From contig JBBCBC010000029.1 in NCBI GenBank assembly GCA_037126765.1, positions 29,758,052 to 29,822,051 on the forward strand: 64,000 nt of DNA. Direction: 5' to 3'. Of this stretch, positions 1 to 10,199 are shown piece by piece (position 1 is the stretch's first letter; every line of letters begins with the position of its first letter). Both the position numbers and the translations under genes were made by a program. Below the pieces are notes generated by a model. It was not told the origin of the DNA, searched no databases, and saw only the letters and a list, made by a program, of their open reading frames with translations. Source of the stretch: Stenogyne calaminthoides. Its lineage: Eukaryota; Streptophyta; Magnoliopsida; Lamiales; Lamiaceae.

Positions 1-858
1 ACCTATCGCCACTCTGACAATAAAATGTGGTTAGGGTTTACCGATTTCATGGATGATTTATTGCGTGATGAACAGTGTATTGTAGATGAATTGGAGAAAC
101 AGAGGATCGATGTAGTTGGGAAATTGTTGATGATGTCCGTCAATAAGAGTATTCCATTGAGTAAAATCTATCACAATAGGCTATTATTTGGGATTCCTGA
201 GGATTTTAGGGATAGAATTGCTAAATATCCTGATTATTTTAGGGTTATTGTTGAAAATGATGGGAAGAGAATTCTTGAGCTTGTTAATTGGGATAATTCA
301 TTAGCAGTTAGTGCATTACAGAAGAAATTTTTGGCAGATGAAGATAAGGTGAAAAAGGCATTTAGGTTTCCAGTAAAACATAGTAGGAAATTGGATCTTG
401 AGTTGGATGATTACAGAAATTTGAACTTGTTGAACACATTGCCATTGGTGTCGCCTTACTCGGATGGGAGCAAGCTCGATTTGTGGACATTGGAAGCGGA
501 GAAGTACAGGGTGGGGATTGTTCACGAGTTCTTGAGCTTGACGTTGGAGAAGAGGGCGTATATACATAACATTGTGGATTTTAAGGAGGAGTTCAGTCTC
601 ACGAAGCATACGTATCAGATGCTCTTGAAGCAGCCCCAGACGTTCTATCTTGCTGGTACTCAGATGAATTGGTGCGTGTTTCTCAAGGCTGGTTATGGCA
701 ATGATGGAGAGCTCGTTGATAAGGATCCGCAGGCGGTGTTCAATGAGAAGCTTTATAAGCATGCAGATGCGCAGGAGTTGGAGTGGATTGCAGCACTATT
801 GAATAGAGATGAGAGGTCAGGATATTACTGTCTATTTAGTGAAATTTACTCTGTTTGA
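1..858 (+). CDS. PORR-domain organelle RNA-binding protein, 3' part
   Basis: An open frame runs from the left edge to a TGA at 856-858. No stop lies upstream of the first in-window ATG (25), so the N-terminus is outside the window. The protein has the plant organelle RNA recognition (PORR) signature: the run SIPLSKIYHNRLLFGIPEDF, then YPDYFRV, then WDNSLAVSAL, and near the end FYLAGTQMNWCVFLKAGYG. PORR proteins such as the WTF factors bind group II introns or other organellar transcripts in chloroplasts or mitochondria; this is family knowledge. The C-terminal end, after a segment about DAQELEWI, is short and lacks the long acidic tail seen in some members. Which PORR paralogue this is, and which organelle it serves, cannot be told because the transit peptide is missing. 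Confidence 0.85.
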   Translation, partial: TYRHSDNKMWLGFTDFMDDLLRDEQCIVDELEKQRIDVVGKLLMMSVNKSIPLSKIYHNRLLFGIPEDFRDRIAKYPDYFRVIVENDGKRILELVNWDNSLAVSALQKKFLADEDKVKKAFRFPVKHSRKLDLELDDYRNLNLLNTLPLVSPYSDGSKLDLWTLEAEKYRVGIVHEFLSLTLEKRAYIHNIVDFKEEFSLTKHTYQMLLKQPQTFYLAGTQMNWCVFLKAGYGNDGELVDKDPQAVFNEKLYKHADAQELEWIAALLNRDERSGYYCLFSEIYSV

Positions 859-1014
859 TCATGGTTTTTCAGAAATATGATATGCATGTTGTAGTGTATT
901 ACTATCATTTATGTTGATTAAAGTGATTTTTTAAGATCTGTCATTGATGAAAAGCATACGGCAATGGGAATGGTATTCACATTTTAATTCACTATTCGAT
1001 TGAAGAATTCGAGT

Positions 1015-1290
1015 GTGCCCCTATTTGTTGATAATGATCATTGTGTTTGTGATCATTTATTTAGTATGAGACACACTTGCATGAGACCGTCTCACGGTGA
1101 GACAGGACATAAGTTAGGCATTGACACTTTAACACTTTGGAACTTCAATCAAATGTGCCCCTATTTGTTGATAGTGATCATTGTGTTTGTGTTCATCTAT
1201 TTAGGATGAGGCACACTTGCATGAGACCGTCTCACGGTGAGACGGGACATAAGTTAGGCATCGACGTTTTAACACTTTGGAAGGGGTGAG
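1015..1290. repeat. 140-bp tandem duplication
   Basis: The block starting GTGCCCCTATTTGTTGAT occurs at 1015 and again at 1155, a period of 140 bp. Each copy holds GATCATTGTGTTTGTG, the inverted motif GAGACCGTCTC and GACATAAGTTAGGCAT. A third partial copy of the GATCATTGTGTTTGTGATCA part sits near 1384, just before the next array. Copies differ at a few positions, so the duplication is not recent. Confidence 0.8.
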
Positions 1291-1419
1291 TGTGATTTGT
1301 GCTAGATTGTACCCCGTCTCATGCATGAGACCGTCTCATATTAGTTTTTGTCATTTAGGATTTTTCCCCAATTTCTTGATACTGATCATTGTGTTTGTGA
1401 TCATCTATTCAGTGACATA

Positions 1420-1672
1420 CTGAGTCTTCAGTGACATACTGAGTCTTCAGTGTCATATTGAGTCTTCAATGACATACTGAGTCTTCAGCGTCATTCTGAG
1501 TCTTCAGTTACTTACTGAGTCTTCAGTTTCTTCAGCAACTTACTGAGTCTTCAGTTTCTTCATAAACTTACTGAGTCTTCAGTTTCTTCAGTAGCTTACT
1601 GAGACTTCAGTTACTTACTGAGTCTTCAGTTTCTTCAGAAACTTACTGAGTCTTCAGTTTCTTCAGAATCTA
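1420..1672. repeat. CTGAGTCTTCAG minisatellite
   Basis: About eleven copies of the core CTGAGTCTTCAG follow each other with spacers of 8 to 20 bases. The early spacers read TGACATA or TGTCATA; the later ones read TTTCTTCAG plus AACTTA. The core resembles the CTGAGTTCTTCAGG units in the U3 part of the Copia LTRs at 24758 and 29607. Spacer lengths are irregular and units short, so this is a minisatellite and not a CRISPR array. Confidence 0.85.
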
Positions 1673-2046
1673 ACCTGATCTATATCTGCTGACTATACAT
1701 GGTGCAGATAACTTCCTGAACACTCTATACTGAATCCTGACTCAGTCTATCAAGATTATCCTGAACATGTCATACTTAGGGGTTTTGGGATCTAATCAAA
1801 ACTTCTTTATTAAATTCATCTCCCAACAATTTAAGATTGGAGAGAATCAACAGTCTATCATATCTAAACATTTGAGGCACCACCAAGGAATTACTGGGTG
1901 CAATGTACAGCCTATCTAAAGATCAAAGAAGAAAAGATAACTAGGGACCAAGAGAGAGTTCCTAAAATCACTATTGAATTCATAGTATACAAAACACCAA
2001 GTTGCTAATAAGGGGTTCACAGCTTCAAAAGATCAAGCCTTGTCCT

Positions 2047-4196
2047 CTAATGATGGTGAGAACGGGTTTTCGATCTGTGTTTGCTCCTTTGAGAAGTGCC
2101 GACTGGGGTCGTCCCTCTCTTCACGGCCCTCCTTCGAGTATTCCTACTGTTGCTCCCAAGAGCAGCTTTAGCATTGGCATCCACACGCAGCTCTCGAGCC
2201 TTTTGAGTGTTTATCGGCTCCTTGTTGAGCAGTGCGAGTTTTGGGAGAAGACTGCACAGTGTCTTCCTCAATAGGTCTTCACTGATATTGCTCTGAATCG
2301 GATTACCCAACAGGTTGACAGCTATCAGAGAATTGTAATTCGCTACGAGCTGGCCTAGAGCATTTGCTGTGGTTATTTTGTTAAAGCTCAAATCCAACAC
2401 GGTTAGCTTCAAAAGTCTGTGAAGCCCGTCTACGATACTTATCTTGTTTCCCTCAAGATACAGCTCTTTGATGAGAGTACAATTCGACAACCCTAAAGAA
2501 ACAAAGCTACATTAGCTATTATGAAGTTCTTACCATTTTGAACTATTTTTTTATAGGTCGTAGAAGATGTACCTTGACCGATTCTGGAGATTCGGTTATA
2601 ACTTAGATCGAGCACTCTGAGTCGAGTCAATTCCCTCAACCCTTCAATACTGCTGATCTTGTTCCTGGATAAGTTAAGAATGTGAAGACCCTTCGGTAGA
2701 GATCCTGGTGTAATATGAACTGCAATTCAAGAGCGACAAATAAAATCATTTCACCATTAAAGAACTAATATGCAATCAACTTATGTTGTTACTCGGATAT
2801 TTAAACGGTGTACCTATGAGATTGCCAGATAAGTTGACTGATCGAAGGCTAGAAAAATTCGAAATGGAGGGAATGACTTTCAGTCCAAGGCCAGAGATAT
2901 GAGCCACATTTGAATTCGTATTCAGGGACTGGATAACTGTATTGGCATGTGAAATCTCTTCTAGGAAGTCCTGTGATTGATGTGGAGTCAAATGAGACGA
3001 GCCCCTCTCCCCGTTCTCTGGTGAAGATGGGAAGATTATGCCATCATCATTGTCGACTTCATATGGAGGCTGTGCAGAAACTTCGTTTACCCACGCATCG
3101 ACTCTACCTAAAGGAGACGAATTAGTAGGAAAAGCAACCCACTGATTTTGAGGCCACATCCCAGATGCCCCATAAAATCCATTCCAACTCTGACTAACTT
3201 TGTCTGTCGATTCTTCAGTTAAAGAACCGGGAGATCCCCGATTCTGATTAGGTTCTACAGTATCCGATGAATACCCACCATCTCCAATTAAAGAACCGGG
3301 AGATCTCAAATTCTGCTTAGGTTCTACAGTATCTGACGAGTACCCACCGTGACGGTTGGGGCCAAGTTGGATTGGCAACGGTTTTGTTGTATGAATGTTC
3401 CGGTGGCTCCAGAGGAATAATTTCCACCACAATTTCCGGCTTCTAGAAGGAAGTATCTGACTTGATGAATGCTTCTTCAACATCACCTTATCAGCACTGA
3501 TATGTGACCTAATGGAGACGGGACTAGCAAGAACATCGGCTGTGTACATTTCTGCTAATCTCTGCATTTCTTCGTAAGATTTGCACTTCGAAAGAGGTGT
3601 TGCTTCTTCAAGCTCTCTTCTCATTAACAGATTAGAACAAGAACGCTTTAATATAGGAGAAGCCCAAAATTCAGCTTTTCCAGTGCCTGGATCACTTAAA
3701 CGTCCACTGTTTCCCACATCATCGCATATATTGACTTCATTTGAATTTTGGAGACATCGTTGGGAATCGTTTTTCATCGGGGAAGTCTCGTAGTGTTCAT
3801 CTCCGCCTTCGTAATCCGCCTCAGCTGCAACGGGGCTGTCACGATCCATTACTTTGATGTTGCACCTGGAAGTACCCGGAATTCGGAAAGGAATCGGAAC
3901 ATTAAAAGATGTTGATCTCGTTTCTGAAGATGTTTGGAGATGCTCAAGCTTCACATGCAGAGTCTTGGAGTTCCTTTTCTCTTTATCAGAAAGTTTAACT
4001 GAATTCTTTCCTCCCTAAACCAAAATAACCCAGTGTAAGCAAACGGTATTACCCTGTATACTAAATAGTACTACTTTGAAACCTACTCTGTAAATGTGCG
4101 CGGACTGTCTTTAGAATAAATTAAAGAACAAAACAATATACTGACCTTTTGCTTCTTTTTCTTCCACGAAGGACAAAAGCAGTTTAGGGCTGTCAT
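2047..4196 (-). CDS. Leucine-rich-repeat protein, outer-arm dynein light chain 1-like (AT4G03260 type)
   Basis: Four coding exons on the minus strand join in frame at GT/AG sites: 4196-4146, 4014-2814, 2719-2573 and 2492-2047, giving 614 residues. The first exon encodes a short basic start (MTALNCFCPSWKKKKQK). Residues up to about 385 are low-complexity and Ser-rich with no recognised domain. From about 388 come five or six SDS22-type leucine-rich repeats, for example LRVLDLSYNRISRIG and LTVLDLSFNKI, capped by NLLGNPIQSN. The last 30 residues are strongly basic (RSKHRSKTRSHHH). The layout matches the plant family annotated as outer arm dynein light chain 1 protein. Plants without flagella lack axonemal dynein, so that name reflects the repeat type and the role is unknown. 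A GATTTACAG leader exon with an upstream AG at about 4290 suggests a spliced 5' UTR. An internal duplication GGYSSDTVEP occurs twice. Confidence 0.88.
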
Positions 4197-5007
4197 TTTG
4201 AACGAAAGATGTCACTCCAAAATCCAGGTACTTGTTTACTAAGTTTGCTTTCTTATCCAGAAGCTTCACCAACCTCTTTTCTGTAAATCCTACATATATT
4301 ATCAAAAAACAGAATTCAACCACCACTCAATGAACAGACAAAAAAGAACCCCAAATTCTTAGAAATTGAGGTTTTCAGTTTTCACGTCTCTAAACAATTA
4401 AAATAAGTTACAAAATCAACAGGCAGTAGGGTAACCTAATTCGAGGCGTAGATTAAGCAAACATAGGAATCATCGATCAATGAAAACCAGTAGAAAGCAA
4501 AATCAAATGTGTGAAAGAGTAATTACCAAATAAATGCAGGAGAATATTGCCTAGCTGAATCTGTAGGAGTCACTAACCCAAATTGCAATCGATGCTTTTT
4601 TTGTGCGTGTTTTTGGTGGTGTGATTGTGTGGGAAAGAAGTGGAAGAATGGATGTGAGGTGAGAGGGTTGGAAGAGACTAGAAATAGATGCCAACTTTAC
4701 TGAGGTACGCGCACTTTACGCGGCTAATTTTATTTGTATTTAAATACCTCACGTACCATTATTTCTCTGATGCTGAATAATTGTGGTTTTTTAATTGAAG
4801 TATATCTTTTCTAGTATTAAATATATATTCCTCGGATAAAATTATTACATATCATGATATCACTAGATTTTAGGTGAATTTTGTAATTTTATATTTGAAA
4901 TTTTTTAATTTATATGTGCAATTTGGATGTCGCATTAAAATCTTAAATTAATCCAAATTATTTCAAAATAATCCTTGATTCCGTAAATTTTATGATAGCA
5001 AAGTATA

Positions 5008-5226
5008 AACAAGTTTTACAGTGAAACTGGTTAATAAATGTGACTTATATTATTAAAGAGTGTGACGTTTTACTGTAAATAGTATTACTCATAAAAGTAA
5101 AGGGTGTGATTTATATTATAACAAAAGAAATATCTTAAAGTGATAATCAAGAAGGTGTGAAACATATTATTAAAGAATATGTACCAAAAAAAAATCAGTT
5201 TCACGGTGAACAAATTTCACAACATA
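5008..5226. repeat. GTTTCAC/GTGTGAC repeat family, copy 1
   Basis: The ends carry AAGTTTTACAGTGAAACT on the left and CAGTTTCACGGTGAAC on the right. The middle is built from units such as GTGTGATTTATATTATAAC and TAGTATTACTCATAA. The same blocks recur at 35295-35612 and 44538-45120, so this is one dispersed element family. It is probably a MITE of unknown superfamily. Confidence 0.65.
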
Positions 5227-5246
5227 TATACCAACTCTTTTATGAT

Positions 5247-5270
5247 ATATATATATATATATATATATAT
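5247..5270. repeat. (TA)n microsatellite
   Basis: An uninterrupted alternating TA run lies within an AT-rich spacer. Confidence 0.85.
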
Positions 5271-5430
5271 GATCTAGAAAAATATTATCTATCTTATTTT
5301 TTATTTAATTATGCAATAAACTTGGCGGGAATATTCAGTGATTTTTAATTTTAGTCCAAATAGATTAATTTTATTATGACATTATTGTATTCTCCTAAAT
5401 GTAATTTGGTTTTTTTAATTAAATTATTAA

Positions 5431-5866
5431 GGGTCCGTTTGACTAAGCTTATTTTAAATATTTTATAAGTTGTTTTAAGAGCTTATTAGATGTAATTTTT
5501 AAGTAGCTTATATGTTGTTAAAGTGTTTGCCTATAAAATTTATAAGTTCTTTAATAATTTTAAAAAAATATATTTTTTTAATTTTAATATAATATAAATA
5601 TTTCTTTTGAAATAAATTATTTTCCGATATTTATTTTTTCCGAATTTTATTTTTTTTAAAAAAAAGTTTGGGTTGGATTCGGGCCGGAATTGGTTGAAAA
5701 TGATAGAGCTTATATAATATTTGGAGCTTATAAATTTTAAAGAGTTTTTTTTTTAATATCATATAAAATGTTAAAACATCTTATTTTGCCAAATAAAATT
5801 AAGAAGTTTATAAATTTCTAAACAACTTATAAACTGTTTTAATCTCAACTCTCAAACATTTGACTT
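5431..5866. mobile_element. Possible hAT-like MITE
   Basis: The left end reads GGGTCCGTTTGACTAAGCTT. The right end reads CTCAAACATTTGACTTTC, a partial inverted match. Subterminal TTTTATAAGTTGTTTTA on the left faces AACAACTTATAAACTG on the right. The interior is AT-rich without coding potential. No clean target duplication could be fixed, so the limits are approximate. Confidence 0.4.
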
Positions 5867-6103
5867 TCTAGTTGGGTTAATCTAAAGTAGTTAGTTCTTC
5901 ATTGAATGATTGTCTTTCAGAAGCTATCAACATAATTTGGGAATTAGTTAGGATTGTTAGGTACTCACTTAGATTCCTATGTGTAGATTATAATGCATCA
6001 TTTGTTGAGCTGCACCAAGTAAAATTCAACAAGTGTTGTATCTACTGTGAAAAAAATCACCACATAAACCACAGTGCTAATTTTTATGAGGTTAAGTCTT
6101 GCA

Positions 6104-6311
6104 TGCATCCAGATGCACTGTGCACTCATAATATATTTTAGAATCATACAACTTATTATACTAAAAGATGTAATTTGTTTATACTGAACCGTGCAACTAT
6201 TAATATGAAAAAATAATTGTAAGATTCAGTGTAAATAAATTATATCCTTCAGTATAATTAGTTGTACGATTTTAGAATGTAGTATAAGTACATGGTGCAC
6301 TTGAATGCACA
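6104..6311. mobile_element. MITE with about 60-bp inverted repeats
   Basis: The left arm starts TGCATCCAGATGCACTGTGC and continues to TTATTATACT near 6163. The right arm from 6251 (AGTATAATTAGTTGTACGAT) to GGTGCACTTGAATGCACA is its imperfect reverse complement. Only about 90 bp separate the arms, so the transcript could fold into a long hairpin. No protein is encoded. Confidence 0.7.
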
Positions 6312-6723
6312 TGAGAACCATTCATTTACAAGATCCTTTTGATCTTTTATTTCAATACTTTTTACAAGATCGTTTTGTATACGTTATATAATACTCCATC
6401 ATTTTATACTAAGAAATAAATTAATCAAATCATTCACCAACTATTTGGAACTCCACTCGCAAAATATAATATAAGCTTGAGATTGCATAATAAAAATTCG
6501 TCAGTATAAAAATTAAATTTAAAATTTTCAATTCATTAGCTTGTAAATTGACTCGTTATAGTAAACTCGTAAGTTAGCTAGTATAAAATTATAATGAATA
6601 CTTTAATTGTAATTTATATTTTCCACACTTATATTTATGATAGATATAAAATATGCAATATAACCTATTTAATTAAATGAAATTAAATATATGTATATAT
6701 AATTTCTTTAATTTTGAAATTAT

Positions 6724-6732
6724 TTAATACAT
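6724..6732. repeat. 9-bp target-site duplication of the MULE, left copy
   Basis: TTAATACAT immediately precedes the left terminus and is repeated exactly at 23392-23400 after the right terminus. Nine base pairs is the duplication size of the Mutator superfamily. Confidence 0.85.
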
Positions 6733-6740
6733 GACAAAAA

Positions 6741-6764
6741 CTTGTATGCAATATTGCATACAAG
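6741..6764. repeat. 24-bp perfect palindrome in the MULE terminus
   Basis: The half-site CTTGTATGCAAT is followed directly by its exact reverse complement ATTGCATACAAG. It lies nine bases inside the element end. The related short element has the same block at 23514-23537 with one mismatch. Confidence 0.9.
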
Positions 6765-7493
6765 TCTTATGTGCAATTTGAGTGTTTTGGGGCTTAAATG
6801 CTCGCGGGCCTTTTTTTGTTCTTTCGGGTAACCGGTTCGGGTCGGATTCGGTTCGACCCGCGGGTTTAATTAAAAAAATACTGTTTTTTCAAAAAAAATT
6901 GTGTCAGTCCGTTTTGCCTTTTTTTTTTTTTTTTTTCTCTCTTGGTTTTCGCGCTCTTGGTTTTTCTTCCGATTTTGAAGGACACGATCGACGGTTTTCT
7001 ACCATTTTTCTTCGTCACGGGTTTTTTTTATTCTTCTTTTTCGTCGTCTTAGTATAAGGAGGGATTTTTAGAGGAGGATTGTGTTTTCAAGGAGTTTTTG
7101 AACCCGATAATGTAAGTTTTTCGAAGGAGTTTTTGTTTACGATTTGTTTATGTATGTGTGTATCTTAGTATTTTCGATCATAATGTGTAGTTTTACTGTG
7201 TTTCGTTTTAAAAACCCTAGGATTTCTATAAATTTATTTTCGTCTTTTAAACCCTAGGTTCGTTTCTGTTATTCTGTTCTCCTGGTGGTTTATGTAGAGT
7301 GTTTTGATGTGCTTTTATGCAAGTTTTTTGTTCATATATTTGATAGTCTTTTATACGATTTTCTGGTTTTTTTTGTTTTTATTCATATTTTTTTGTTGTT
7401 TTATGTTGTGTTTGATTTCCAGGTTTTCGTTTTTTTTTCGTGTGTTTGGTGTTCTCTATTTGAATTTTTCTACCGGTTTTTTTGTTCTTTTTG

Positions 7494-7920
7494 AATTTTA
7501 GGCATGTAGTAACATATACAATGTTTTTGTAGTAACACTTTCATATTTGTATCGCAGAGAACACATTAATTTGTATCAGAGAGTAAATGCATATTGTCTA
7601 TTATATATTAACATTCATGTTTATATACAATAGTTAAGTATTTGTCTATTTTTTAAGAACATTAATGTTTTATTTTTTCCAAAGGGTAACAAATTCCTCT
7701 TTGGTTGTGTTTTTTTTTGAATTTTAGGCATGTAGTAACATATACAATATTTTTTTTAAGAACACTTATATTTGTATCACATAACATATTCATTTTTATA
7801 TGTAGTAGCAAAAACATATTGTCTATTATATATTAATATTCATGTTTATATCTGATAGTTAAGAATTTGTCTATTTTTTAAAGAACATTTAATGTTCTAT
7901 TTTTTCCACTGGTAACAAAT
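7494..7920. repeat. About 225-bp tandem duplication inside the MULE
   Basis: The block from GAATTTTAGGCATGTAGTAA (near 7494) through TTTGTCTATTTTTTAAGAAC and GGTAACAAATT recurs from about 7720 with small changes. Each copy contains GTAGTAACA motifs. It lies between the left end and the plus-strand reading region and looks like a duplicated leader or promoter segment. Confidence 0.7.
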
Positions 7921-8011
7921 TTATGTTTTTAATATAGTAATATGTGTTATTCCAATATGTTCTTTATGTAGCAACACTTGATTTTTTTTATTTTTTTTTG
8001 TAGTTTATACA

Positions 8012-9567
8012 ATGGGTGAAGGAAAGGAAGATAGTTCTCCTGTTCTTTTGCTAGAATTTGGTGGGCATTCGGTGGTGGAAAACGAGGGAAGAGGGCGAGA
8101 GATTCTCCATGGGAAAAAGAGAGATGTTAAAAAGAAACCAAAAAAGGATCTCGATCTCTTGTTGATGATGACATTAAAGTTCCTAAAACGAGGTATAATC
8201 TTCTTTTTTTCAGGTGTGTTACTGTGTTTAGTTTTTAAAAGTATGTATGTTTTTTTCATAATACTGTAGATGATGATATTTTTTCAAGTATAACTTTCAT
8301 GATATTTCTTTTTAAGTGTGATCTTTGTATTCTTGTGTTTGTTTTAATGTTGCCCACTTTTTATTCTGGGAGTTCACTTCATGGTGGTAGGCAAAAGGGT
8401 TGTTTGACTTGATAAATAATCTAAGTGAAAAGCAAAAGGATGATGTCCGGGTATAGGGTTTGGTGGTTTGTTGGATCTCGAAGTTGTCTAAGCTAGTTGA
8501 TTATAAGTTGTTTAGTTGGTCGGGTTAATAGTTTTAATCATAGTAGTTGGATGTTCGGTGTTGGTAGGAACCGTAGTTTCTGTTGACCCCGATGATGTAT
8601 GCGACATGATCCCTGGGAACCCGGGTCCGATGTTATTACTTACTTCTTGGGGGCGAGAGGTGGTTTCTTTGTCGATAAGTTCAATCATGAATATGGTTTG
8701 TCTATTCTTTGGGAAGTTGTCATCTTTGGTTAAAATTTGTTCGAAAAAGATGCAAGATGGGGGTGATGATTTTAAGCGGTTGTTTGTGTACTTCGCGATA
8801 TCATCGCCTATTTGCCCCTCGCTGCGAATCATCTTACGTGCGGTGGTGTTTTGAAGTCATTTGGAGGATGTGGTCAATGATCCCGGCTTGACCGATGTTC
8901 GTTTGTCTTTGAGGAGTTGTCTTGATCTGTTGTTGGAAATTCTGTTAACACCAATGGTGTTAACAATGTTCTTGGATGTTTGCTCATTCTTCAAATTACT
9001 TACATCTGCATGAGATTAAATGGCGGGGTATTCTTTGAACCATCTAGTATTCCTCTCATTCAACACCGGATGGATGAGAAGATCTTGATTCGGTGTTCTC
9101 AAGAGAGTCGTGCGGTGTCTACGGTGATGGTGATATTGTAGAGGGCGTGTATCCCGTTCTTGTGAATGGGCGATAAAGGAAACTCTTTTGTTTTAAAGGA
9201 TTTTTTTAGCGATCTTCTTTGGAATGACAAGGTTTATTTTCTTTGTTTTATCTACGATATGTTATTCTACCTAGTAACACAATTGAAATATATTGTAGTA
9301 ACACAATTTGAATATATTGTAAGAACACATTTCCCTCATTTTTTTTATGCGGATCCTGGTTCTATATTGGATTACATGATGAAGGACATTTCTGCAATGT
9401 CTGGGTTCTACATGTCAAAATTGATTTCATTGAAGAAGTCTTTTGGGCGTGTTCCGTGTCAAGCTGATAATCCTGTAGAAGCTGCGCCTGATTCTCAGTT
9501 CAATTCGGACGACAGTACTGTATGGGAGATTGTTGATGATATTTGTCTTACCTTCCATCGTCTTTAG
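8012..9567 (+). pseudogene. Decayed second reading region of the MULE, unidentified
   Basis: On the plus strand a series of short frames begins with an ATG at 8012 after a leader. It includes a Lys-rich stretch near residue 45 and frames at 8516-8854 and 9166-9567, separated by stops and frame changes. Base composition in these stretches is clearly richer in G and C than the surrounding T-rich DNA, which supports former coding. A segment near 8960-9070 translates to a Leu-rich GCLLILQ pattern that faintly recalls the region upstream of Ulp1-type proteases carried by some plant MULEs. That resemblance is weak, no catalytic Cys/His/Asp set was found, and the identity is left open. Confidence 0.35.
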
Positions 9568-10199
9568 AGAGCTTTTTGAGGGATGCTAGTTTTGAGCTCT
9601 TTCACGATAATCCCTTTACTCATGTCAAGATTTGCGGGGGCAAATTTGAGGATCTTGCCCGATTTGGATAAGGAAGATGATGCATTGAAAAAGAAAAAGG
9701 AGTAAAAAATTCTTGCTGAAAATCGCAGGAAGAATCCTAGGCAAATGCCACCGAAGAAGTAATGTTTTTGTAACAGACTGATGGTTTCCTGGGCTTTTTA
9801 GGCTTATATGTTTTTGGTTTTGTTTTTAGATTGATACATTTTGGTGGTTAGGATGGGTGGAATTGGTATTTCTGACAAAACTTCATTTTTTTATGGTTGT
9901 TTTGTTGTTGTGTTTTAGGTTGTTGTTAATGGTTTAGGGGCTAACAAATCTCTTTTGTTGATGATAGTATTTTGGGTTGGGGGATGTTGGTAGCTAACAA
10001 GGCCGATTCCTTGTTTAAAAAATAGATCATGTCTTTTTGTTGTTATATATGTTTTTATTTTTGGTTTTTCTGTTTTTATAAGTGATGTTATAACTTTTTT
10101 TTTATTTTTTTTATGCTGCCAGGGTGAAATGTTATCATTTAACAAACATGAACTATATACCTGCAACAGGTATATAGGTTTAATTTTTAATTCTCTTTC

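Larger units (their letters stand above)
859..2046. other. Spacer with two tandem-repeat tracts
   Basis: Between the convergent PORR and LRR genes I see no coding sequence. It holds a 140-bp tandem duplication (from 1015) and an array of CTGAGTCTTCAG units (1420-1672). The rest, 1673-2046, is unique AT-rich sequence likely to include the 3' UTR of the minus-strand gene. Confidence 0.6.
4600..6732. other. AT-rich intergenic region with MITE remnants
   Basis: Upstream of the LRR gene and up to the Mutator-like element I see no credible gene. It contains one copy of the GTTTCAC/GTGTGAC repeat family (5008-5226), a (TA)n run at about 5247-5270, a possible hAT-like MITE (5431-5866) and a long-inverted-repeat MITE (6104-6311). 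Confidence 0.6.

Noticed and set aside
316..762. 148-codon open frame on the minus strand
   Set aside because: Antisense shadow of the PORR coding sequence, with no recognisable composition of its own.
1420..1672. Regular repeats resembling a CRISPR array
   Set aside because: Units are 12 bp with irregular, mutually similar spacers in a plant nuclear genome; this is a minisatellite.
2002..2274. Plus-strand open frame
   Set aside because: Antisense to the last exon of the LRR gene, whose protein is clearly recognisable.
5902..6141. 79-codon open frame, Cys-rich at its end
   Set aside because: It runs into the arm of a MITE and has no family resemblance or supported splice context.
6782..7501. 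Phe-rich open frames on the plus strand
   Set aside because: They arise from T-rich sequence in the MULE leader.
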